A stretch of DNA of 64,000 nucleotides from Bacillus massilioanorexius. Lineage in GTDB: Bacteria; Bacillota; Bacilli; Bacillales; DSM-1321. The position numbers were made by a program, and so were the translations under genes. The stretch lies in assembly GCF_902374955.1 (NCBI RefSeq), contig NZ_CABKRX010000100.1, positions 14,808 through 78,807 of the forward strand. The letters are read 5' to 3'. Shown piece by piece: positions 1 to 7,939 of the stretch (position 1 is the stretch's first letter; every line of letters begins with the position of its first letter). Under the pieces are notes generated by a model. That model did not search any database. It was not told the origin of the DNA and saw nothing but the letters and a program-made list of their open reading frames with translations.

Positions 1-1
1 G

Positions 2-238
2 AATCTTACACCGACACAGGCAATGAATGCAGTAAAACAAATGAAAAAAATACGTCTAGATGTTGAAGATGGATATATTGATTTTTTTATAGAGTCAAAC
101 GGAAAACCAACCTCACTTGTTGTAACAGAGGAAGGAACAAAAGAATTCATGGCCGATAGTATTGGTAAAATGAGAAAGGTGTTTAACACCCCAGGTATAA
201 AAGGACATATGTATATAGTACCTGAAGTGTTAGATTGA
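2..238 (+). CDS. C-terminal part of an unknown protein (5' end outside window)
   Basis: The frame is open from the left edge of the window up to the first ATG at 23, and no ribosome site precedes that ATG. This is therefore probably the tail of a longer gene rather than a 71-residue protein. The visible tail is about 78 residues, starts with NLTPTQAMNAVKQM and ends with VPEVLD. It is mixed charged and hydrophobic, with no membrane segment and no cysteines. I do not recognise the family. It is followed by an unexplained stretch and a strong terminator. Confidence 0.5.
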   Translation, partial: NLTPTQAMNAVKQMKKIRLDVEDGYIDFFIESNGKPTSLVVTEEGTKEFMADSIGKMRKVFNTPGIKGHMYIVPEVLD

Positions 239-240
239 TA

Positions 241-405
241 GAAAGGCTTTTGTTAAACCTTGCGACAAACCAGATGGTAAAAAAGGTTGATTAATTGGAT
301 GTAAGCTGTGAGGTTATTATAAGTGTAGCGAGACAGATGAAATCTCGTAGGTTCGAAGACACTACTAATAAAGACTACAATGCTTCGTAAGCAGCTTTAA
401 TTTTA
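241..405 (+). other. Non-coding stretch with nested inverted repeats, possible structured RNA
   Basis: No gene is visible here. Several short pairing arms lie one after another before a clear terminator: AACCTT (256-261) with AAGGTT (283-288); AGTGT (322-326) with ACACT (359-363), enclosing CGAGA (329-333) with TCTCG (343-347); and TGCTT (381-385) with AAGCA (389-393). This could be the structured 3' region of the upstream transcript or a small RNA. I could not assign it to a known riboswitch or intron class. Confidence 0.25.
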
Positions 406-408
406 GTA

Positions 409-445
409 AAAAAGAACTTCTTTTTATTAAGAAGTTCTTTTTTAT
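409..445 (+). terminator. Rho-independent terminator
   Basis: A 12-bp perfect stem, AAAGAACTTCTT with AAGAAGTTCTTT, has a 6-base loop and runs into a T tract. It ends the transcript of the partial gene and the unassigned stretch. Confidence 0.85.
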
Positions 446-540
446 ATGAGTTTGTGAACAATACATCTATTTACTTAGATAATTTTAAATAAAATGAAGC
501 GTTTTCACGAGAAATTCTGTTGTTTTTGAAGATTTTTTAG

Positions 541-569
541 TTTACAACTTAGAATGTTCTAATTATAAT
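541..569 (+). promoter_or_regulatory. SigA-type promoter with MarR operator in the spacer
   Basis: TTTACA (541-546) and TATAAT (564-569) are separated by exactly 17 bases. Inside the spacer lies the palindrome TTAGAA-TG-TTCTAA (549-562). A dyad between -35 and -10 in front of a MarR-family gene is the classic autorepression layout; that the MarR protein binds it is inference. Confidence 0.75.
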
Positions 570-600
570 GTTTTTTATGACTTAAAAGAGGTGATCGTTT

Positions 601-1044
601 TTGCTTCAAGATATAACGGTTGAAATGGTAATGGATATTTATAATGATCTGTCGAAGAAAATGGCAGATCAGCGCTTTAAGGTTTTCGTTGAGCATTTGA
701 AAAAGCACGAATTAACAATGAATCAGTATAATATTTTAACTATTGTCCAAGGAAACAAAGGTACTTCTGCGAGTCATTTAGCAGAAAAGTTGAATTTAAA
801 GGCAGCATCAATTACGTATTTAGTAGATTCTCTTGAAAAAAGAGGATTATTGGTTCGGAAAGAGAATCCAGAAGATCGGAGAAGTCACCTTATTGAAGTA
901 ACAGCAGAAGGGGCTTCGGTTATATCGATGGAAGAAAATTACCATCTTGCTTATGAATTTTTTAGCAAGCTAGAACAAGATGATATTGAAATGGTTTATA
1001 TGTTACTTCGAATTTTGAAACGAAAGTTACCGTCTGATTTATAA
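601..1044 (+). CDS. MarR family transcriptional regulator
   Basis: A winged-helix repressor of 147 residues, the usual MarR length. The central part (about residues 38-100) has the MarR HTH and wing pattern: an HTH read as SASHLAEKLNLKAASITYLV, followed by the basic wing ENPEDRRSH. Translation starts at TTG, set by the ribosome site AGAGGTGAT 5 bases upstream; no ATG fits better. It precedes a membrane exporter in the same direction with a 90-base gap. MarR proteins next to efflux genes usually repress them and respond to small aromatic or antibiotic-like ligands. The ligand cannot be read here. The palindrome in its own promoter supports autoregulation. Confidence 0.9.
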   Translation: MLQDITVEMVMDIYNDLSKKMADQRFKVFVEHLKKHELTMNQYNILTIVQGNKGTSASHLAEKLNLKAASITYLVDSLEKRGLLVRKENPEDRRSHLIEVTAEGASVISMEENYHLAYEFFSKLEQDDIEMVYMLLRILKRKLPSDL

Positions 1045-1134
1045 ATAAATTAGTACTTATTCTAGCTCGTGATTTTTTCTCTAGCGAATTTGTTTGTTTT
1101 GTAAGTAGAAAGAAAAGGTAAGGAGATAAATAAA

Positions 1135-2382
1135 ATGAAACGGATGTTTAGAATAAAGTTTGCTTGGTTCCCTGTTTGGGCAACGGCATTGCTAATGTTG
1201 AGTATGATAGCGATATATCTTCCTGTATTCAGTGGATCTAATCAAATATTAAAAAATTTCCCAATAATTATTGTTAATGAAGATCAACAGTTTGCTACTA
1301 CGGAAGGTGGAAAACAATTAACACATTTACCTGATCAAAAGCATTCTTTTAATTGGATTTATGAACATGATCGTGCAACAGCGGAAAAAATGTTGAAAAA
1401 TGATAAAGCCTACGGAGCGCTAATTATTCCTGCTAATTTTTCAGCATCACTTGCAGAAGTACAAAAGGGGCTTATGAACGGGAAAAGTGATGTGAAGCCT
1501 GCTAAAATGGAGATATTGATTAATGAGGGCGGCGGGCAAATGGCAACATCTGTTGCCGTTCAAACACTTCATACAATTGTTGAAACGACTTCAAAAGGGA
1601 TGAGTGAGCAATTAAAAAAAGTGATGGAAGATAGAAAAATCAAGATTTCTCCTTCAGCTTCTTCTTTATTAGATAATCCGATTCAAGCTACTTCAATAAA
1701 TGTGCTTGGCTTGCCTGCGGACATTAATAAAGGTATGACACCATTTATGCTTGCATTAATAGCATCAATTACGGGATTAATGGGTGCACAAATGATCCAC
1801 GGCTATCTAAATAATATTAATAGTTTCCTACAAGATCGAAAAGTTGGATTAAGTGAAAGTAAATTGATTTTTACAGAAATAATTATGGGGTTAATTTTGT
1901 CGGTTCTCGTTTCATCTGGTTTAATGGTTGCAGTTATGGGGGTTTTTGGAAGCGTCCATACAGCACCAATTTGGCAAATCTATTTGTTCATGCTTCTTTG
2001 TACAATGGCGATGTATTTTATGTTTAAATTGATTGGCATGCTATTAGGGAAATGGGCGTTGCTAGCAATGTTCCCAATTAACATTATGGGAATATTCTCT
2101 AGTGGAGGAGCGATTCCGTTAGTAAGTGTTCCAGAATTTCATCGTATTTGCAGTGCCTTCCTACCAACTCGATATATGGTGGAGGGAATGAAGGCATTAT
2201 TTTATTATGACGGTAACATGGAAGCAGGTCTAGAAAGAGCATTGATTGTCTTAATAAGCTGCTTAGTTGTTTTCGTCATTGCTACTGTTGGCATTGCTCT
2301 TTCAAAATTTATGAAGGAGAAAAAATCTGCAGGAAATGAAAAAGCAACGGATGGTCAACTATCTGTTGCTTCAGATGCGTAA
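1135..2382 (+). CDS. ABC-2/YhgE-Pip-like membrane protein (DUF3533 type)
   Basis: A 415-residue integral membrane protein. It has one N-terminal membrane helix (about residues 10-32), a large extracytoplasmic part (about 33-200) and a C-terminal block of five hydrophobic segments (about 205-385). This architecture (short helix, outside domain opening with FPIIIVNEDQ, then an ABC-2-like permease block) is that of the YhgE/Pip and DUF3533 membrane proteins, proposed exporters or drug-resistance proteins that lack their own ATPase. The ribosome site AAGGAGAT fits the ATG. It lies downstream of the MarR gene and probably shares its transcript and control. A terminator follows. The transported compound is unknown. 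Confidence 0.75.
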   Translation: MKRMFRIKFAWFPVWATALLMLSMIAIYLPVFSGSNQILKNFPIIIVNEDQQFATTEGGKQLTHLPDQKHSFNWIYEHDRATAEKMLKNDKAYGALIIPANFSASLAEVQKGLMNGKSDVKPAKMEILINEGGGQMATSVAVQTLHTIVETTSKGMSEQLKKVMEDRKIKISPSASSLLDNPIQATSINVLGLPADINKGMTPFMLALIASITGLMGAQMIHGYLNNINSFLQDRKVGLSESKLIFTEIIMGLILSVLVSSGLMVAVMGVFGSVHTAPIWQIYLFMLLCTMAMYFMFKLIGMLLGKWALLAMFPINIMGIFSSGGAIPLVSVPEFHRICSAFLPTRYMVEGMKALFYYDGNMEAGLERALIVLISCLVVFVIATVGIALSKFMKEKKSAGNEKATDGQLSVASDA

Positions 2383-2395
2383 TGCTTATAGATTT

Positions 2396-2432
2396 TAAAA
2401 AAAGCCAGATTGATTCTGGCTTTTTGTTTTTT
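2396..2432 (+). terminator. Rho-independent terminator
   Basis: Stem AAAAAGCCAGA with TCTGGCTTTTT and a 5-base loop, followed by a T-rich tail. It closes the MarR-exporter unit. Confidence 0.9.
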
Positions 2433-2548
2433 CAAAGTTAAGATTTCTGGAGGTAAAGTAGTTCATATGATACTCTAAACTATTCATATATGGAGATGGA
2501 TTCAGAAGGCATTAAAGTAGAATTACATTAAATAGTAGCATAAGGAAA

Positions 2549-2619
2549 TTCTATATTTACACTATCAAAAAAATGTAAATATAGAAATTTTTAGAAAATG
2601 ATGATAGAATTACTATCAT
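2549..2619 (+). promoter_or_regulatory. Two inverted repeats upstream of the HTH protein gene
   Basis: First dyad: TTCTATATTTACA (2549-2561) with TGTAAATATAGAA (2574-2586), 13 perfect pairs around 12 bases. Second dyad: ATGATAG (2601-2607) with CTATCAT (2613-2619), 7 perfect pairs around 5 bases. Neither is followed by a T run, so operators are more likely than terminators. The downstream gene encodes a protein with an HTH, which makes autoregulation plausible (inference). Confidence 0.5.
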
Positions 2620-2673
2620 ATTCTGGTACAACTATTTAAATATGCTGTTCGAATTTATTGCTAGGAGGTATTC

Positions 2674-4713
2674 ATGATAAAGAAAAACCATTACGAATAT
2701 GTTGCCTTTGATCAATTGGAAATTATTCAAAACGAACACAAGAACATTCAATTTAGTAGAGATTGGTTTAATAAGATTGATAATTATCTAGTACTTTGCA
2801 TTTATGAGCAAGTAAAATTTACTGAAGAGATGAATGGACCAATTTCTCAAACTATACCACTGGATAAGTCAGTGCATTCAAATTCTTTCGTTATTTGGGA
2901 CCGTACTTATAAAGAGAGTGAAGAGTTGTTTGTAAATTTACGAATCTCTTCTCGAAATCGTGTGATTACTTGGATTGCAAATACAATTGTTAGCTATTTG
3001 CTAGAAAAGTATAACAATCAGCAGAAAGCATCATCAAGGTTTAAAGGCAATCGTTATGATCCTCTTCATTTTGAAAAATATGTGGATCGAATGGAACAAA
3101 TTATAAAGGCTAAAACGTTTTTAGGTGAAGATGCAGCGTGGGAAGAATTTTGTGCTTGGTTTCAAATGTACTTAACACAGTGGATATTAGAAGAAATGGA
3201 GAGAGTGATTGGAATAGAGTACATGGAAAAAATGAGTAATCAGGAACTAAATGACGTCTTCTATCAGTTAATGACAAAGAATCTTTCTTCTAATGACGTG
3301 TTTATCGCAAAATATACGAATATTGTGAATAGCTATACCACCGAATGGATGAATAACATTATGACTACTATGAATCTAGCATCTTTTTCATCGGATGATA
3401 TAGAATCATTGCTTCTAATATCTAAACCTTCTAACCAGGATGCCCTTCCTTATAGTAAAAACCTTATTTTTTCATTAGGTGTAGAGCACCACTTACATGT
3501 AATGAACAATGCGCCGTATCAATATGTTAGAGAATCACTTTACAAAAATCATTTTCAAGTTACTCAAGAAACTCCTTGGCCGACAACGCCGCTTTACAAA
3601 GGTAACTTGGAGGGAGTTGTTCAATTTCGTCCCATTCGTCAGCTTAAAGATATACAATCTATGATTGTGGAAGCTCAGAATCAAGCTCAAAGCTTAACGG
3701 ACTTAGATGTAGATATGTTTGATGCTTTATGTAGTATCTTTCTTTCGAAAGCTCGATATACAGAGGATGTTATAGAAATTCAATTTAACGATTTATTACT
3801 TATTCGAGGATTAAAGCCGAAGCTTGGAGGAGAAGGCAGAAGAGGCGGATATGAGCAAAAACAAAAAGAAAAAGTTTTGCAATCGCTTACAAAAATTCAA
3901 AGTTTATGGTTGGAATTAAATAAAGCAATTGTTTATGAAAAAGGAAAACCTATTCAAACACAGCTTCAAGGACGAACCTTTCTTTTTGTTGATTTTAATA
4001 GAAAAGAATATGATATTTCTCAATTAAATAATCAAAAGACTTTTACTTTTACAGTAGATAAAGTATTTACGAAATATCTTTATGGCTCTGGAAGACAAAT
4101 TGCATTATTGCCAATTCAAACTCTCCAATATAATCCATATAGACAAACGTGGGAAAAACGAATAGCTAGATATTTTAGTTGGCGATGGAGAACACAAGCG
4201 AGAAAGGGAAATTTCTTGCAACCTAATAAAATTCGTACGTTACTAGAAGCGATTGGTGAGAGTATTAATGAGCGTACACCTTCACGTACTCGAGATCGAT
4301 TAGAAAAGGCGCTTGATCAATTACTAGAAGACGGGGTAGTGTCCGCTTGGCATTATCATAAATGGGATGAGAGTATTGTTAACAATAAAGGATGGGTTCG
4401 TATGTGGTTAGATTCTACAATCCTTGTTGAACCACCAGAAGTCATAAAGGAACAATATCGGTCTATTGAAAAAACGAAAAAAAGTGCGCATTATTCGGTA
4501 GACTTTCAGGATATTACAGATCATAAAACAAGGGGAGCTTCTATAGGAGATCAACTGAGAAAAATTCGTAAGCAGTTTCATTTATCTCTATTACAAGTCT
4601 CTGAAGAGCTTGAGATTTCCCCTTCTTATATTAGTCATATTGAAAGAGGACTAAAAACGCCTTCTATAAAAATTCAAAATAGAATGATGAAATGGGTGCA
4701 AAAGTTCTTCTGA
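2674..4713 (+). CDS. Large protein with C-terminal XRE-type helix-turn-helix; function unknown
   Basis: A 679-residue protein of which only the end is recognisable. About residues 624-679 form an XRE/Cro-type HTH (IGDQLRKIRKQFHLSLLQVS... with SPSYISHIERG). The first 600 residues are soluble and rich in charged and aromatic residues. A segment near 480-580 (SWRWRTQARKGNF, then PSRTRDRLEKALDQLLEDG) looks like a winged-helix DNA-binding region and recalls replication initiators of Gram-positive plasmids, a weak resemblance. The ATG has the ribosome site CTAGGAGGT. Two inverted repeats lie upstream and a strong terminator follows, so the gene is an isolated unit. A phage or plasmid-derived replication or regulatory protein is my best guess; its function is not established. 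Confidence 0.6.
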   Translation: MIKKNHYEYVAFDQLEIIQNEHKNIQFSRDWFNKIDNYLVLCIYEQVKFTEEMNGPISQTIPLDKSVHSNSFVIWDRTYKESEELFVNLRISSRNRVITWIANTIVSYLLEKYNNQQKASSRFKGNRYDPLHFEKYVDRMEQIIKAKTFLGEDAAWEEFCAWFQMYLTQWILEEMERVIGIEYMEKMSNQELNDVFYQLMTKNLSSNDVFIAKYTNIVNSYTTEWMNNIMTTMNLASFSSDDIESLLLISKPSNQDALPYSKNLIFSLGVEHHLHVMNNAPYQYVRESLYKNHFQVTQETPWPTTPLYKGNLEGVVQFRPIRQLKDIQSMIVEAQNQAQSLTDLDVDMFDALCSIFLSKARYTEDVIEIQFNDLLLIRGLKPKLGGEGRRGGYEQKQKEKVLQSLTKIQSLWLELNKAIVYEKGKPIQTQLQGRTFLFVDFNRKEYDISQLNNQKTFTFTVDKVFTKYLYGSGRQIALLPIQTLQYNPYRQTWEKRIARYFSWRWRTQARKGNFLQPNKIRTLLEAIGESINERTPSRTRDRLEKALDQLLEDGVVSAWHYHKWDESIVNNKGWVRMWLDSTILVEPPEVIKEQYRSIEKTKKSAHYSVDFQDITDHKTRGASIGDQLRKIRKQFHLSLLQVSEELEISPSYISHIERGLKTPSIKIQNRMMKWVQKFF

Positions 4714-4752
4714 GTTACTGTTAAGAAAGTCAGGTGAACTTTTACTTTATGT

Positions 4753-4796
4753 AAGGGTGTATGCCTCAAGTAATCTTGAGGCATACACCCTTTTTA
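4753..4796 (+). terminator. Strong Rho-independent terminator
   Basis: An 18-bp perfect stem (arms 4753-4770 and 4775-4792) with a 4-base TAAT loop, followed by a T run. It ends the HTH-protein gene. Confidence 0.9.
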
Positions 4797-4934
4797 GGGC
4801 TTTACTTTTTGACCTTAAAGCATTTCTGCTCTCCTTGAATGTCTTAGTATTTTATTCATAGTGTATAATATATGTAAAAGAAAACAATCATTTCTTTAAG
4901 GTTATGAAAATGATTCTTCTGAAAGAGGGATATT

Positions 4935-5834
4935 ATGGAATTGTTACAACTGAAATATTTTCAGGTGGCTGCTCGTCATGAGCATATGACAAAGGCTGCA
5001 AATGAATTATTAGTTTCACAACCTGCACTTAGTAAAACGATTAGCCGTTTAGAAAAGAGTTTAGGTACACCATTATTTGATCGGGAAGGAAGAAATATTC
5101 GTTTAAATTCATTTGGAAAGATTTTTTTAGAAAGAGTAAATCGAATTTTTCAAGAACTTGAAGAAGGGAAGAGGCAGGTGCAAGATATGGCTGGCTTGGA
5201 TAATGGAATCATATCTGTTTCGATATCTCTTCCTCACATATTACCTTTCCTTCTGATGGAATTTATGGAAGATTATCCAAATGTGAAAATAAAGCAGCTT
5301 GAAGCAACATCGATTGAGATGAAGCAACAGCTTGAAAATGGGGATATTGATTTTTGTGTATCGACCATTCCGATAAAAGGGGACAATATTGAATGGGTCA
5401 CATTGATGGAGGAAGAAATATTTCTTTCCGTTCCACCTAATCATTTTTTGGCAAATCGAGATAGTATTAAGCTATGTGAAGTAAAAAATGAATCCTTCAT
5501 AAATCGTATTACAGGATATCAATTTCGTGAATTAACAGATGATTTTTGCCGCCAGGCAGGGTTCCAACCAAATACAACGGTTGAACTTGGAGAAGCATGG
5601 GCAATTTTAAAGCTAGTTGAAATGGGCATCGGGGTATCGTTTACTCCACAATTATCTTTATTAAGGCAGAATGCCCCTTCTACCAAACAGTTAAGAATCA
5701 GTCAACCGAAATGTATGAGAACTGTGGGTATAGCATGGAATAAAATGCATTTTTTATCGACAGCGGCAGATACATTTCGACGTTTTACGATTAATTTTTT
5801 TGAGAATAAAGCAGAAAAATATTTTCACTTATAG
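4935..5834 (+). CDS. LysR family transcriptional regulator
   Basis: A 299-residue LysR-type regulator of typical length. The N-terminal HTH spans about residues 3-62 (MTKAANELLVSQPALSKTIS, then LEKSLGTPLFDREGR). The remainder is the periplasmic-binding-fold effector domain (about 90-295). Start at ATG with a GAGGGA ribosome site. The next gene, 120 bases downstream in the same direction, is a short-chain dehydrogenase. LysR proteins normally control an adjacent gene, usually a divergent one, so control of the dehydrogenase or of the degradation cluster further downstream is only a hypothesis. Confidence 0.9.
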   Translation: MELLQLKYFQVAARHEHMTKAANELLVSQPALSKTISRLEKSLGTPLFDREGRNIRLNSFGKIFLERVNRIFQELEEGKRQVQDMAGLDNGIISVSISLPHILPFLLMEFMEDYPNVKIKQLEATSIEMKQQLENGDIDFCVSTIPIKGDNIEWVTLMEEEIFLSVPPNHFLANRDSIKLCEVKNESFINRITGYQFRELTDDFCRQAGFQPNTTVELGEAWAILKLVEMGIGVSFTPQLSLLRQNAPSTKQLRISQPKCMRTVGIAWNKMHFLSTAADTFRRFTINFFENKAEKYFHL

Positions 5835-5955
5835 TGTTTTTTTTATAACTCTAATGTAATGAATTTATGCATGAATATGTATTGGATATTATGAATGGGT
5901 AGGTTTAAACTAATCATGTAAACATAATAGTAATACTTATTTGGGGGAGTTTTAC

Positions 5956-6693
5956 ATGAGATTAAATAAGAAAGTAGCTATCATAACTGGGGCAGCTTCT
6001 GGTATGGGAAAAGCCGAAGCTCTAGCATTTTCTAAAGAGGGAGCTACTGTTGTAGTAGCGGATTTAAATATTAAAGGGGCACAGGAAGTTGTAAATGAAA
6101 TCCTAGCAACTGGAAAAAAAGCGTTAGCCGTGCAAGTGAATGTAACAAAGAAGGAAGATCTTGAAAATCTAGTCAATACAACAATACAAGAATTTGGAAA
6201 AATAGATGTGTTAGTAAATAATGCTGGTATTTTTGATAAATATACAAATAGCCTTGAGACAACTGATGAACAATGGGATTTATTATTTGATATTAATACG
6301 AAAGCTGTATTTAAATTATCTAATTTGGTTTTGCCTCACATGATAGAGCGTAAAACGGGTTCGATTGTAAATATCGCTTCTATTGCAGGTTTAGTGGCAC
6401 AAATGGGGGGAGCAGCTTATACGGCTTCAAAGCATGCGGTTGCAGGTTATACAAAACACCTAGCTGCTGTTTATGGTAAAGATGGTGTGAAAATAAATGC
6501 TATATGTCCAGGTACAATTGCGACACCAATGACAGAGGAAATGTTAAAAACGAGACCAACTAACAAAATTCCATTGGATCGTTTTGGACAAGTATCTGAT
6601 GTAGCGGATCTTGCAATCTTTTTAGCATCGGATGAAGCGAGATTTATGAATGGTGCATTGGTGCCAATTGATGGTGGTTACACTATCGTATAA
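5956..6693 (+). CDS. Short-chain dehydrogenase/reductase (FabG-like)
   Basis: An NAD(P)-dependent oxidoreductase of the classical SDR family, 245 residues. The Rossmann motif TGAASGMG (about residues 11-18), NNAG near 85 and the catalytic YTASK near 150 are all present, as is the PG motif after the active site (CPGTIATPM). I chose the ATG at 5956 because the ribosome site GGGGGAG lies 6 bases before it; the in-frame TTG at 5941 overlaps that site. It resembles 3-oxoacyl reductases and generic alcohol dehydrogenases, and the substrate cannot be deduced. The acyl-CoA degradation genes begin 1.2 kb downstream, so a role there is possible. A terminator follows directly. Confidence 0.9.
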   Translation: MRLNKKVAIITGAASGMGKAEALAFSKEGATVVVADLNIKGAQEVVNEILATGKKALAVQVNVTKKEDLENLVNTTIQEFGKIDVLVNNAGIFDKYTNSLETTDEQWDLLFDINTKAVFKLSNLVLPHMIERKTGSIVNIASIAGLVAQMGGAAYTASKHAVAGYTKHLAAVYGKDGVKINAICPGTIATPMTEEMLKTRPTNKIPLDRFGQVSDVADLAIFLASDEARFMNGALVPIDGGYTIV

Positions 6694-6705
6694 CTGGAAT
6701 GAACG

Positions 6706-6757
6706 GAAGCTTACATATGGAATCCAAACAATAGGATTTCATATGTAAGCTTTTTTG
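6706..6757 (+). terminator. Rho-independent terminator
   Basis: A long stem pairs AAGCTTACATATG with CATATGTAAGCTT, continues as AATCC/GGATT inside, and runs into TTTTTT. Confidence 0.9.
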
Positions 6758-6805
6758 CGTTTTAAATTAGTGAGTTCATTTTTGTATAATAGTAGCTTAA
6801 TAAAA

Positions 6806-6874
6806 ATGTTGATTTCATTGATGAATGCAGAAATCAAACGGTTAGAAGAATTGCTATTAAACGGGAAAAAATAA
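6806..6874 (+). pseudogene. Possible remnant of a PadR regulator's 3' end, or a 22-residue ORF
   Basis: A 22-codon frame ends in NAEIKRLEELLLNGKK and stops just before the ribosome site of the DUF2812 gene. In many Firmicutes a DUF2812 gene is preceded directly by a PadR-type regulator whose C-terminus is a charged helix of this kind, so this may be what is left of it. No recognisable winged helix remains upstream. This is inference from gene context and a very short sequence. Confidence 0.2.
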
Positions 6875-6890
6875 TGGAGGATGAACCGAC

Positions 6891-7430
6891 ATGAGGAAAG
6901 TTGTTAGAAAAATCTACATGAATTTCAAAAAAGAAGAAAAATGGTTAAATGAAATGGCTACTAACGGTCTTCATCTTGTTGATTTTTCATTTGGTCGATA
7001 TGTATTTGAAGAAGGTGTTCCAGGAGAGTACATTTACCGTATTGAATTGTTGGAACAGCTTGCAATGCACCCTCAATCTCAAGCATATATTCAATTTATG
7101 AAGGAATCAGGTGTAGAGTGTATAGCGACGTATGGCAGATGGGTTTTTTTTCGAAAGAGAGCTTGTAAAGGCGTATTCGAGCTGTTTTCTAAAGTAAGTA
7201 TACTTATGGGATATTATAAGAAAGTGATGTCGTTTGTTGGAATATTAGCTGGTTTGAATTTGCTGTTGGCTTTAATAAACATCGTAAATGGTCTGAATAG
7301 TGGGATGTTATCCACATTGATTTATTTTTCTTTGCTAAATTTAGCGGTATTTATTCTATTGTTTACTTTGCTCGTGTCATATTGGAGAAAATATTATGTC
7401 TTAAAAAAGGATAAAGAATTATATGAATGA
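6891..7430 (+). CDS. DUF2812 domain membrane protein
   Basis: A 179-residue protein with a soluble N-terminal half and two hydrophobic segments (about residues 110-133 and 140-164). The beginning (RKIYMNFKKEEKWLNEMATNGLHL) and the RYVFEEGVPGEYIYRIEL stretch are the hallmark of DUF2812 proteins, where the first part forms a small sensor-like domain. These are usually encoded after a PadR repressor, which is missing or degraded here. ATG with GGAGGATG ribosome site. Function is unknown; they are thought to act with their PadR partner in envelope stress-like circuits. Confidence 0.8.
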   Translation: MRKVVRKIYMNFKKEEKWLNEMATNGLHLVDFSFGRYVFEEGVPGEYIYRIELLEQLAMHPQSQAYIQFMKESGVECIATYGRWVFFRKRACKGVFELFSKVSILMGYYKKVMSFVGILAGLNLLLALINIVNGLNSGMLSTLIYFSLLNLAVFILLFTLLVSYWRKYYVLKKDKELYE

Positions 7431-7433
7431 AGC

Positions 7434-7470
7434 GGAGCTGTCGGTACTAAGTGCTAACAGCTTTTTGTTT
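7434..7470 (+). terminator. Probable terminator after the DUF2812 gene
   Basis: AGCTGT (7436-7441) pairs with ACAGCT (7457-7462) and is followed by TTTTT. The outer stem is short and the loop is partly structured. Confidence 0.6.
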
Positions 7471-7494
7471 GTTTAGAAAAAAATCTATACTTTT

Positions 7495-7800
7495 CTTTCA
7501 GCGTCTAGCCCACAAGTTTACAAGCCAATTTGAAGTCAAAGAGTCGGATTGGCTTATACTGGTCGGAGGCGTACAGGATGTAGCGACTTTAGCTGAAAAG
7601 GTGTTTGCCCACTTGTTCTATCGATCTTGAAGATATTGCGTCTGATACTCAAATTGTTTTCAATCTTCGTTTTGATGCATCTAACAAAACATTCGTGCTG
7701 CCATCTTTCCCATAAGTCGTGGCTATTGTGTAGGTATGTCGTGGTTATGATAAACAAAAAATAAAATAAGAACTTTTCAATCCTTGCTATGATTGGGTTT
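7495..7800. repeat. Gene-free stretch, possible dispersed intergenic element
   Basis: About 500 bases between genes hold no credible coding sequence. The stretch is more GC-rich than the flanks in its middle part. It contains an 8-bp inverted repeat AAGCCAAT/ATTGGCTT (7521-7528 and 7548-7555) and GCGTCTAG/GGAGGCGT-like ends around it. It looks like intergenic repetitive elements of Bacillaceae, but with only one copy in the window I cannot confirm that. Confidence 0.25.
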
Positions 7801-7939
7801 TTCTTTGTTTTTTTTATTTTTTACTCTCTAATAATTAAATGATTTTATATGTACTTTTTTTCTCCAATTTAAAATACCCTCCGATACAATACTGAACATA
7901 ATCTATTGTTTTTCTTTAATTCGAAACCGAGGTGAAATG

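Noticed and set aside
7554..7757. Minus-strand ORF in the 7.5 kb gap
   Set aside because: No ribosome site, unusual composition; it lies in the putative repeat.
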